Assembly: GCA_964370315.1 (NCBI GenBank)
Contig: CAYJIS010000020.1
Location: 1 to 27,945 of the forward strand
Direction of reading: 5' to 3'
DNA: 27,945 bases
From: CAYJFX01 sp964370315
GTDB lineage: Bacteria; Spirochaetota; Spirochaetia; Treponematales; Treponemataceae
Each line of letters begins with the position of its first letter. Position 1 is the first letter of the stretch. A program made the translations under genes and the position numbers. The notes under the pieces are model-generated. The model did no database searches and was not told the origin of the DNA. It saw only the letters and a program-made list of their open reading frames with translations. Positions 16,079 through 23,929 of this stretch are shown one piece after another.

Positions 16079-17050
16079 ATGGAAAAAGAATCAAAAACTA
16101 CAATTCAAGCAGAATATTTTTTTAATCGTTTAGTAAAAAGATACAAACACTTAAAGAAATGGGCTAATCGCGAAAACATACACTGCTTTCGATTATATGA
16201 CAAAGATATCCCAGAAATTCCCTTGAGTCTAGATATATACAATAGTGTTAAAAAAGAAATGTACGCTGTCCTTTTTTTATATGAAAGACCATACGAAAAA
16301 GATGAAAAAGAAGAATTAGAATGGCTTAATAGTATGAAGGATTGTGTCAGCAGAGCTATTGATGTAAAAAAGGAAAATATTTTTGTTAAAATACGAAAAC
16401 GCCAAAAGGACGGCCAATACGAAAAAGAAACAGAAAAGCCCACCTATATACAGGTAATAGAGCATGGTTCAATTTTTTTAATAAATTTATCATCATACCT
16501 TGACTCTGGACTCTTTTTTGATCACAGGCCTCTCAGGAAAATTGTTTTAACGGAAGCTGGTGATAAGAGTGTATTAAACCTTTTTTGTTACACAGGAGCA
16601 TTTAGTGTCCATGCGGCAAGAGGTGGCGCGAAGAGTGTCGATTCAGTTGATTTATCTAAAACATACGTATCATGGGTTTCTAAAAATTTTGAATTAAACA
16701 ATCTTAAGAACATAAAACACAACCTCATTAATGAGGATGTTGTAACATTTTTAAAAGAAACAAAAAATACATGGGATATAATAATTCTAGACCCACCTAC
16801 TTTTTCTAATTCAAAAAAGACAGATACTGTGCTCGATATAAATAGAGATTACCCAGAACTCGTTTTACTGTGTCTTAAAAGACTTACAAATAAAGGAAAA
16901 CTCTATTTTTCAACAAATAGTCGAACTCTAAAATTTGATGAAAACCTTTTTAAATCAGAAAATGTAACTATTACTGACATTTCTCGCAAAACAATACCTG
17001 AGGATTTTAGGAACACAAAAATACATAGATGTTGGGTGCTAGAAAAATAA
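16079..17050 (+). CDS. rlmK: Stand-alone RlmK-type 23S rRNA guanine-N7 methyltransferase
   Basis: A class I SAM-dependent methyltransferase of 323 residues. The N-terminus (AEYFFNRLVKRYKHLKKWAN, then HCFRLYDKDIPEIPLSLD) closely follows the start of the RlmK half of E. coli RlmL. SAM motif I is LNLFCYTGAFS (166-176), the ribose-binding acid is D191, and the catalytic DPPTFSNSK lies at 238-246. In E. coli this domain makes m7G2069 and is fused to the THUMP-containing m2G2445 enzyme; here it stands alone. RlmI is less likely because the N-terminal PUA domain is absent. It follows rex by 14 bases with no strong ribosome-binding site, so coupled translation is likely. Confidence 0.87.
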   Translation: MEKESKTTIQAEYFFNRLVKRYKHLKKWANRENIHCFRLYDKDIPEIPLSLDIYNSVKKEMYAVLFLYERPYEKDEKEELEWLNSMKDCVSRAIDVKKENIFVKIRKRQKDGQYEKETEKPTYIQVIEHGSIFLINLSSYLDSGLFFDHRPLRKIVLTEAGDKSVLNLFCYTGAFSVHAARGGAKSVDSVDLSKTYVSWVSKNFELNNLKNIKHNLINEDVVTFLKETKNTWDIIILDPPTFSNSKKTDTVLDINRDYPELVLLCLKRLTNKGKLYFSTNSRTLKFDENLFKSENVTITDISRKTIPEDFRNTKIHRCWVLEK

Positions 17051-17075
17051 TACTTTTTTTTACCATGTATATTTA

Positions 17076-17104
17076 TTGACACTTTTGATAAAATGTGGTA
17101 TATT
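17076..17104 (+). promoter_or_regulatory. Near-consensus sigma-70 promoter of the zinc-ribbon gene
   Basis: TTGACA (17076-17081), exactly 17 bases, then TATATT (17099-17104). The predicted start of transcription is near 17111, giving a leader of about 30 bases. It begins 26 bases after the methyltransferase stop, so the downstream gene is an independent unit. Confidence 0.82.
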
Positions 17105-17139
17105 TACAACGATTATACTATATATTGGGGAGGCCTAAA

Positions 17140-17310
17140 ATGGCTGGAGCAAGTAAGAACTCCCGTACTTCGGTTACAACACATAAATTTAACTGTAGTT
17201 GCGGTGGTGACGTTGTAATGAAAACATTATTTGAAAACGGCAAGCTAAAAAACGTAGCTGAATGTGCATCATGCAAACGAGTTGAACGTCGACCAAAGGA
17301 TTTCAAATAA
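17140..17310 (+). CDS. Small basic zinc-ribbon protein, function unknown
   Basis: The start is the ATG at 17140 because GGGGAGG (17127-17133) lies seven bases upstream; an upstream GTG/ATG-like extension lies inside the promoter leader. The 56-residue product has four cysteines as C19-x-C21 and C42-x-x-C45, consistent with one zinc site. It has a basic start and end (KRVERRPKDFK). It is not ribosomal protein L33 or L32 by motif, and I know no named gene for it. A consensus promoter, a strong ribosome-binding site and a dedicated terminator suggest high expression. An RNA- or ribosome-associated role would fit charge and expression, but that is inference. Confidence 0.87.
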   Translation: MAGASKNSRTSVTTHKFNCSCGGDVVMKTLFENGKLKNVAECASCKRVERRPKDFK

Positions 17311-17333
17311 TTTGATTTTCTTTTCGTAATGAT

Positions 17334-17364
17334 AAAGGACTGCTTTTAAGGCAGTCTTTTTTTT
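17334..17364 (+). terminator. Rho-independent terminator of the zinc-ribbon gene
   Basis: GACTGC (17338-17343) pairs with GCAGTC (17351-17356) around a seven-base loop. The stem is extended outward by AAAG/TTTT pairing and followed by eight T. It lies 23 bases past the stop and just before the convergent end of dinG. Confidence 0.87.
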
Positions 17365-17374
17365 ATGTTCATTA

Positions 17375-19486
17375 CTACTTTATAAAACTTTCAATACTAG
17401 AACATACACTTGAAACATTTTCGAACAAAGTCTTTGTTTTAGGAATACTATCTAAAAATAATTTACCATAACGTTTTTCTACTAAACGCTTGTCAAGCAC
17501 AGTAACAGCACCCATATCTTCTGTGTGGCGAATCAATCTTCCAAAGCCTTGTCTAAAAGTAATAACAGCTCCTGGCAAACTTAGCTCCATAAAAGATGAT
17601 AAGCCGGCCTTTTCTATCGCTTCACTACGAGCGGCAAAGACAGGATCTGAGGGGACTGCAAAAGGGAGCTTTACTAATATTACGTGAGATAAGCTTTCAC
17701 CTGGAACATCTACTCCTTCCCAAAAAGAGTCGGTAGCAAATAGAACGCTATCAATATCATTTTTAAAAGATTCGAGTAACCTAAATCGATCATCATCACC
17801 TTGCTTTAAAACCGTTATTCCGTCTGTAGATAATGTATGACGGGCGTATTCGCAAGCAGAGCGAAGTGAGTCGTATGAAGTGAATAGAACAAGTGCCCTA
17901 CCCTTTGAAGATCGCACTAATTTTACAATAACCTCTTCAATTTTCTGCTGAAATAGTTGTTCATGTGGTAAGGGTAAGTCGGTAGGAATTGAAAAAAGTA
18001 CGTTTTTTTTATAATTAAATGGAGATGCAAATTCGCCTTTTAAAACCCTTTCCTCTTCTATAAGATTAATACCAGCTCGCTTTAGCCAAAAATCAAATGT
18101 AGTAGCTGTTGTGAGAGTTGCAGAAACACAGACAACTGTTTTTAAAGGTTCGAAGACACCGATCTTCATTAAAGGGGCAATATCTAATGGTGTTTGCACC
18201 AAGCGTGGGTATGCTTCTCTGTTTCCACCGCCAGCTTTTTCAAGCCAAAAGACCGTTTGGTCTTTTTCATACCATTTATCATAATTTCTACACATTTTTG
18301 CAATTGCGTCTAATCGACTCAATACAGCTTTGGTTTCCCATACTATCGGCGTTGTTTGATCATCAGAATCCATCTCATCAATGAGATCTCTGACGGTTGC
18401 ACATAAAGTTACAATGCTTGTTCTAAGCATTTTAATTGACGAAAAAAATCCAGTTGCTTGAGAGGAGGTATCATCTTTGAGTCTCCATGAATAGGAATTA
18501 TCTAAAAGTTGCATTGCTAAGTTTTCGGTTTTTTCGTAAGCACTCTTTATTTCTTGTATTTCTTGAATTGCTTGATTTGCGAGTTCCCCTTTATTTGACA
18601 ACAACTCGAGGGTATACAAATGTCCTGCAACGGCATTTTTACTTTTTCTATACAACCTATTTAACTGTTTTGTAAAAGTGTAACGAGTAAGAGCTTCAGA
18701 AAAGAAACTCGTTGCAGCGTCTTCTATTCCATGTGCTTCGTCAAAAACTAAGCGTTGATATGGAGGAAGAACTGCGGTGTCGTCAAATCCCACTCCAAGT
18801 CTCATTTCAATATCAGCAAATAAAAGATGATGATTTACTATAAGAATATGAGCATCGGCTGCTTCTTTTCTTACTTTCATAACAAAGCATTGCTCAAAGT
18901 ATTTACATCGTTGTCCCATACAAGCATCACTTTCTGAATTAATTTTTGTCCATAAGCTCATATTTGGTAAAAAAGAGAGGTCAGAATTGCTCCCATTTTG
19001 AGTTGTTCCCAGCCATTTTGAAATTATTTTTAATTCATCACTTTCTTCAATAAAAAGGTCTTTTTCATTTTTAGTATCATTAAATCTTCTTAAGCAAATA
19101 TAGTTTTGTCGTCCCTTTACTAAGACTGCTTTAATTTCTTTATCAAGTATTTTTTTTGCCAAAGGTATATCTTTTTCAAAAAGCTGTTGTTGTAAATTAA
19201 TTGTACCTGTAGAAATTACCACTCGCTCTTTATTGTTATAAGCCCATAGCATTGAAGGTATAAGATAGGCAAATGATTTACCAACACCAGTTCCTGCTTC
19301 AAAAGCTGTTATTTTATCATCGTTAAATGCTTTGCAAATGTTTTCTAATAATTGAATTTGTGTTGGTCTCTCTTCAAACTGTTCAAACACATGCTCTAGA
19401 GGTCCACCAGAAGCGATATATACCTTTACTTCATTTGGGTCTAATTTTTGTAGTGAGTTTTCTATACCAACATCATCTGTAAACAT
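17375..19486 (-). CDS. dinG: DinG-family ATP-dependent DNA helicase (XPD-like, Fe-S)
   Basis: Superfamily 2 5'-3' DNA helicase that unwinds D-loops, R-loops and forks. The 703-residue protein has Walker A AGTGVGKS (64-71) and DEAH at 249-252. Motif VI is QGFGRLIRHTEDMG near residues 648-661. The four Fe-S cysteines between motifs I and II are all present: C131, C189, C194 and C200. The 3'-5' exonuclease domain found at the N-terminus of some Gram-positive DinG proteins is absent. The ribosome-binding site GGAGGG precedes the ATG by four or five bases. The start lies only 17 bases from the tRNA-Glu terminator, so the promoter must overlap that terminator or expression depends on read-through. 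Confidence 0.95.
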   Translation of the reverse strand: MFTDDVGIENSLQKLDPNEVKVYIASGGPLEHVFEQFEERPTQIQLLENICKAFNDDKITAFEAGTGVGKSFAYLIPSMLWAYNNKERVVISTGTINLQQQLFEKDIPLAKKILDKEIKAVLVKGRQNYICLRRFNDTKNEKDLFIEESDELKIISKWLGTTQNGSNSDLSFLPNMSLWTKINSESDACMGQRCKYFEQCFVMKVRKEAADAHILIVNHHLLFADIEMRLGVGFDDTAVLPPYQRLVFDEAHGIEDAATSFFSEALTRYTFTKQLNRLYRKSKNAVAGHLYTLELLSNKGELANQAIQEIQEIKSAYEKTENLAMQLLDNSYSWRLKDDTSSQATGFFSSIKMLRTSIVTLCATVRDLIDEMDSDDQTTPIVWETKAVLSRLDAIAKMCRNYDKWYEKDQTVFWLEKAGGGNREAYPRLVQTPLDIAPLMKIGVFEPLKTVVCVSATLTTATTFDFWLKRAGINLIEEERVLKGEFASPFNYKKNVLFSIPTDLPLPHEQLFQQKIEEVIVKLVRSSKGRALVLFTSYDSLRSACEYARHTLSTDGITVLKQGDDDRFRLLESFKNDIDSVLFATDSFWEGVDVPGESLSHVILVKLPFAVPSDPVFAARSEAIEKAGLSSFMELSLPGAVITFRQGFGRLIRHTEDMGAVTVLDKRLVEKRYGKLFLDSIPKTKTLFENVSSVCSSIESFIK

Positions 19487-19503
19487 GAGACCCTCCCACT
19501 AAT

Positions 19504-19533
19504 AAAAAAGGCTGATTCATATGAATCAGCCTT
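19504..19533 (-). terminator. Rho-independent terminator of tRNA-Glu
   Basis: Two 11-base arms, GGCTGATTCAT (19510-19520) and ATGAATCAGCC (19521-19531), form a perfect palindrome, extended by AA/TT. The minus strand continues with six T (complement of 19504-19509). It stands two bases beyond the tRNA 3' end. Confidence 0.9.
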
Positions 19534-19534
19534 A

Positions 19535-19606
<72 letters not shown>

Positions 19607-19624
19607 TAGTTATTTACTTTTAAG

Positions 19625-19653
19625 AATATATCAAATATACATAAAAGTGTCAA
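19625..19653 (-). promoter_or_regulatory. Near-consensus promoter of tRNA-Glu
   Basis: Minus-strand TTGACA (19648-19653), 17 bases, TATATT (19625-19630). Predicted start near 19618, about 12 bases before the mature tRNA 5' end. The hexamers and spacing are identical to those of the zinc-ribbon promoter at 17076-17104. Confidence 0.85.
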
Positions 19654-19691
19654 TGGGTTTACACAATAAAACGCATATTTTTTTTAAAAAA

Positions 19692-20993
19692 TTAGAATTG
19701 ATATGCAATATTTAAATATGGTGTAATAGTTTGAAAGAAGAAATCATTTAGAGGAGAAATAGTATAGTCGGTTCCAACTTCTAGAAAGAGCCGAGTTGAT
19801 AAATACACCTGAAACGACACTCCTGCACTACCAGTATAACTCAAAGCATGTAAAGATGGTGACTCTACACTACTTGAAAATAAAAACGTTAGGTTATTAA
19901 AGTACGTTATTCCCCCTCCAACATGGGTGTCTAAAATAAGACGCTTTTTGATAAGTGGATATTGATATACAAAATTCAATGTAGCTGGTATTATATTAGT
20001 AGAAATATCATAACTGGTGAAATCTGCACCGTATAAAAAGGCATAAGCGGTTAATTCAAAACCAATATTTCCAAAATTTCTTTTTAAAGGAATATACGTA
20101 ACCCTGATATTTGCTCCTAGTGGTGCTAATTCATTTTCAAAATAATTTGTGAGATCACTTGGAATAATATACATAAGTGAATAACCACCTGAAACATTAA
20201 AATCATATGGTTTTAAAAACTTAATTGTTATTGGTTCAACTACGCTTGTCAATCCTCCTGGATTTTCAACAACAAACTCGTAAACACCAACATCTAAATG
20301 ATTCATATTAAACTGTATTTGCCCTCGATTTCCACTGCGATTTGCTATAGTGCCATATGCTGTTCTTGAAGGAGAACCCGGTATTCTAAGAATCAAAGTA
20401 GATCTCTCAGTAACATTAGAAATATTAAAATCAAATAGTCCTGTTTGAACTTCATCTAAATACAGCGTTCCAGGTGTAAATGAAAAAGCTCTCGGCTGTA
20501 TTGCTCTAAACACTTCTACTTGAAACCATTCAGACTCAGACTCTACTCTATCTAAAAAATTAAACACATGCACTCGATAACGATACGTTCCAGCGCTCAG
20601 TGAAACTTGTATAGAATTTGTAGTAGTTGTTAATCCATTATATGTAACACCTTCATTTACCCACTGCTCGGCCTGTGCGTTAGTATTTTCTCCTGGAGTA
20701 ACTGAATTTGCAACATTAAAGTATTGCCAGCTTCCTGCATTTGATAATCGTTGCATAACTAAACCATATTTATATGCATTGCCACCTGAATCCCACGTGA
20801 GGGTTTGAATGAACATAACACCCCTATTTGTTTCCACTACTTGGTAGTCAGTTGGCTCTTGTGATTCTTGAATTATATTACCACTAGCATCTCTTGCTTG
20901 ATTTTCCTGATTATTTTGAGCATACATGGTAGTAAAACAAAAAAATAATAGAATTAAAAGCATACTATATCTTAAAAAAATCTTATAGGCCAT
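19692..20993 (-). CDS. Exported protein with Fn3-like domain and C-terminal outer-membrane beta-barrel
   Basis: I place the start at 20993, where GGGAG (21000-21004) lies six bases upstream; the frame extends to 21092 only inside the preceding gene. The 433-residue product has a signal peptide (hydrophobic 8-22, cleavage near MYA|Q, residue 25). A middle region resembles the repeats of the upstream FecR-domain protein, with tyrosine- and tryptophan-rich strands. The last 171 residues (about 263-433) alternate polar and hydrophobic residues and end in YLNIAYQF, a terminal Phe typical of barrels inserted by BamA. The size suits about eight strands. Its start overlaps the end of the FecR-domain gene by 11 bases, so the two are co-expressed and probably work together. 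Function unknown. Confidence 0.82.
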   Translation of the reverse strand: MAYKIFLRYSMLLILLFFCFTTMYAQNNQENQARDASGNIIQESQEPTDYQVVETNRGVMFIQTLTWDSGGNAYKYGLVMQRLSNAGSWQYFNVANSVTPGENTNAQAEQWVNEGVTYNGLTTTTNSIQVSLSAGTYRYRVHVFNFLDRVESESEWFQVEVFRAIQPRAFSFTPGTLYLDEVQTGLFDFNISNVTERSTLILRIPGSPSRTAYGTIANRSGNRGQIQFNMNHLDVGVYEFVVENPGGLTSVVEPITIKFLKPYDFNVSGGYSLMYIIPSDLTNYFENELAPLGANIRVTYIPLKRNFGNIGFELTAYAFLYGADFTSYDISTNIIPATLNFVYQYPLIKKRLILDTHVGGGITYFNNLTFLFSSSVESPSLHALSYTGSAGVSFQVYLSTRLFLEVGTDYTISPLNDFFFQTITPYLNIAYQF

Positions 20994-23892
20994 ACAATTC
21001 TCCCGTAGTTTGACGTTGTGGCGCAGTTGGCCTTGATAAGTCAATTCTAAAATCTCGTTCACTGACCCTACCACGTTTAACAAATGTACCATCTTCTAAT
21101 CGTAAAACAGCCTCAACAGTCCACGTATAAGTACCACGATCAAGCAAGTCAAAACTAGTAAACCTATAACTTGTTTCTTCGTTAAATAGCTCTTCAAAAA
21201 GCACTCTATTTCTATTATCAGTAATCTGCAATATATAACCATCAGCTCCATTAACGGAATTCCACGAGAAGTCAATATATCTTTGTTGTCTAAAGTAATT
21301 ATCGTTTAATAATAAATTATCACTTGGCTGTAAGCCTCTTGGCACTGGGAATGGTTCAATCTCTTCAACGAAAAAACTAGCCGGTTGAACTGCAGTAATA
21401 TCAAAGCCATCGTCTGTTTCAGCAATAACACTCCAATACCACCTTCCTGGTCCTAATGAAGGCAATTGTATTGTTCTTTCTGGATTTTCAATTTGTAAGT
21501 ATACATCTCGTTCGCGAACCTGTGTTCCTTGTGTACGAGATGCAAGTGTTAAGCCTCTGTTCACTTGCGTTAATATAAATACAGCATCATGAGGTACTTC
21601 AACACTTGACCACGTAATAACCGGTGGTTTCAATAATGCATCCAAGCCTTCAATAACTTCGCCTCCCGATGGGGAAACAAGTGAAATTGGTGTAAGTTTT
21701 TTTACTGTTAATACTTTTTCTGTAAGTACACCACGTAATCTAGTAGAAGTCGCGGTTTCTGATGCCATGGCTCTCATTGACCAAACGTAATTTCCTTCTG
21801 GGAGATTTTGTAAGTTCACATTTAAACTATTTCCTTCTACAATAGGATCTTCTACAATAGGATTAAGCCTGTCGAATGTACTAAATAAACTAAACTGATA
21901 ATAATCTGCATCTTCAACACTTTCCCATGTAAAATCAACAGATAAACCAGGTCGTACAACAATTGAATTATTGGGCCCAATTTCATTCATAGGAACTTTA
22001 TCTAAATAATCACGAACGGTAAAACTCTTAGGAGCAGAAACAAATGTAAAATCTCCGCTTGGTACTATCGCATTAATTCTCCAATACCATTGTCCACTAG
22101 GAAGATTAAGACCAGTAAAGGAGGAACCATTAACTTCTCTTGAAGTGTAAATTGAACTAAAATTTGCATTTCTTGAAATTTCTAATTTCATAGCATATTC
22201 TAAGTTTGTTCTCCATGTAAATGGTGTATCATATACTAATTCTTGTGCTAAAACATAACCGTCTGATGGGAAAACTGTTCTTTGTTCTACTTCACCTTCA
22301 ATAGCTAAGAAAGATCTTATTTCACTTTGATTTGAAATACCGCCATTGGCATCGCTCTTTGTAACACCCCAATACCATTGTCCTACATCAATAGAAGCAT
22401 AGCTACTGTTTAGAACAAAATAATTATCCTCTACTGATTCTTGTACGGTTGGATTAGAAAGATCTGCATTTTTGCTTATTCGTATTGTATAAGCTGCTGC
22501 CTCATAGTCATGTTTCCATGAAAAATATTGACCTGAGCGTATTCTTGTTGTATCAATATACCCATTTCTAGCAGGAAGCGTTAACTCAGCAGGACTAAGA
22601 ACACCTTGTTCAGTTATTGAAAAAGAACGTACTTGTGACGTGGTTTCATCTAATTGCCTAATTATGCTTGAAGGGTATGTAGCTCTAACCTGCCAATACC
22701 ATGTTCCAGATTCTAATGAAGAAACAATGCTTGAAGGATTATTTGTGCTTTGTGAAAAAACAGGATTAGTCATTTGTGCATTGTCAGACACTTCTAGTAC
22801 CCATGAAAGTGCTTGAGTATCATCTGACCACATAAAACGCACACTAGGTAATTTTGTACTATAAGTAAACTCAGCGTTTTCAGCTGGAACAATTGCCTGT
22901 GGCAATGGAGAATCAAAAACCTGTAAACGCGAACTTACAGAATAATTTTGCCCTAATACATAAATTCGCCAATACCACACACCTTCTTCTAAATTTAATG
23001 TTACCCCATTTGCATTAGATAAACTAATTTGATCGCTTAGCTGTGTAAAGTTTCTATTTCTAGATGTTTCTAATATAATTGAATCAGATTGCGTTATATT
23101 TTGTGCTTCCCAACGAAAAGAAACAGGCAATGTATCTCCAGTTTGCTTAATATATTTTTCATTAACATTTGGCGCCAACACAGTTATAGATGGTGGTGAA
23201 AATGATTGTTGTCCTTCTTGTAATACAAGAGCATTACCTTCTGTTAAAGAAAGAGCATCTAAACCATCTTCAGAGACAAGACTTGCACTACCAGATGTCA
23301 TTTGAATAGATAATGGAGCTCCACCAGTAATACCATCTTGAGATGTAGAAGCAAGAGCATTTAATGAGGCTCCTGTTTCTAATTGTACTGTTGCATTACC
23401 AGATGTTAACGTAATACCACTTGTTGCCCCTGACGTATCCAAGGATATGCCACCCTCGGTAAAATCGACTGCTGCCCCTGTTTCAATGTCTAAAAAAATT
23501 TGTGCTAGAGTTTGATCATAGAGATTCATTATATTACCATCTATGAATGTAATTGTAGCTTCGGATAATTCTGCTGTTCTAACTATATCCCCATTGTAAA
23601 CAGGAGAGTTTTGCTTTACCCTATCCCATAGTACCCTATCTAATAGTTTTCTTTGCGCCGTTTTGTACTTAAATGTAATTGTTCCAATGGGAGTTTCATT
23701 AATCTTATCTAATGAACGGTTTACCGCAAAATAAAAAAATTGTAAGCTAAGGTAAAATCCTAATAAACATAGAATTGTAACAAAAATATCACTATACAAG
23801 CTTCTTTTTTTTGCTTGCACATTTTCTTGAGAAATTATTTTCTGTTGTGGGGTAACCACACTCTTATTTCGTAAAGAATTATTGTCTTGCAA
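20983..23892 (-). CDS. Giant FecR-domain protein with seven Fn3-like repeats
   Basis: A 969-residue envelope protein. Residues 1-32 are cytoplasmic and polar, a single membrane helix lies at about 35-57, and a FecR-type domain follows (about 65-230, with NSPVYNGDIVRTAELSEATI and FIDGNIMNLYDQT). The rest is seven repeats of about 92-115 residues. Each ends in a W-Y-W or similar signature, at 306, 398, 507, 602, 702 (YVW), 818 and 922 (YTW). These look like Fn3/Ig sandwiches reaching into the periplasm. The start is a TTG with a weak GAGAG site; no upstream ATG exists in frame. It lies 37 bases after the cyclase gene. No sigma factor gene of the FecI type is nearby, so classical FecR signalling is unlikely. 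Confidence 0.85.
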   Translation of the reverse strand: MQDNNSLRNKSVVTPQQKIISQENVQAKKRSLYSDIFVTILCLLGFYLSLQFFYFAVNRSLDKINETPIGTITFKYKTAQRKLLDRVLWDRVKQNSPVYNGDIVRTAELSEATITFIDGNIMNLYDQTLAQIFLDIETGAAVDFTEGGISLDTSGATSGITLTSGNATVQLETGASLNALASTSQDGITGGAPLSIQMTSGSASLVSEDGLDALSLTEGNALVLQEGQQSFSPPSITVLAPNVNEKYIKQTGDTLPVSFRWEAQNITQSDSIILETSRNRNFTQLSDQISLSNANGVTLNLEEGVWYWRIYVLGQNYSVSSRLQVFDSPLPQAIVPAENAEFTYSTKLPSVRFMWSDDTQALSWVLEVSDNAQMTNPVFSQSTNNPSSIVSSLESGTWYWQVRATYPSSIIRQLDETTSQVRSFSITEQGVLSPAELTLPARNGYIDTTRIRSGQYFSWKHDYEAAAYTIRISKNADLSNPTVQESVEDNYFVLNSSYASIDVGQWYWGVTKSDANGGISNQSEIRSFLAIEGEVEQRTVFPSDGYVLAQELVYDTPFTWRTNLEYAMKLEISRNANFSSIYTSREVNGSSFTGLNLPSGQWYWRINAIVPSGDFTFVSAPKSFTVRDYLDKVPMNEIGPNNSIVVRPGLSVDFTWESVEDADYYQFSLFSTFDRLNPIVEDPIVEGNSLNVNLQNLPEGNYVWSMRAMASETATSTRLRGVLTEKVLTVKKLTPISLVSPSGGEVIEGLDALLKPPVITWSSVEVPHDAVFILTQVNRGLTLASRTQGTQVRERDVYLQIENPERTIQLPSLGPGRWYWSVIAETDDGFDITAVQPASFFVEEIEPFPVPRGLQPSDNLLLNDNYFRQQRYIDFSWNSVNGADGYILQITDNRNRVLFEELFNEETSYRFTSFDLLDRGTYTWTVEAVLRLEDGTFVKRGRVSERDFRIDLSRPTAPQRQTTGELYGL

Positions 23893-23929
23893 TCTATACT
23901 CTCTCTATTAAATCTGATAAAATGGTATA

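Noticed and set aside
16105..16443. Minus-strand 112-codon frame inside the methyltransferase gene
   Set aside because: It has Phe/Ser/Leu-rich composition typical of the reverse complement of a Lys-rich gene, and overlaps conserved RlmK sequence.
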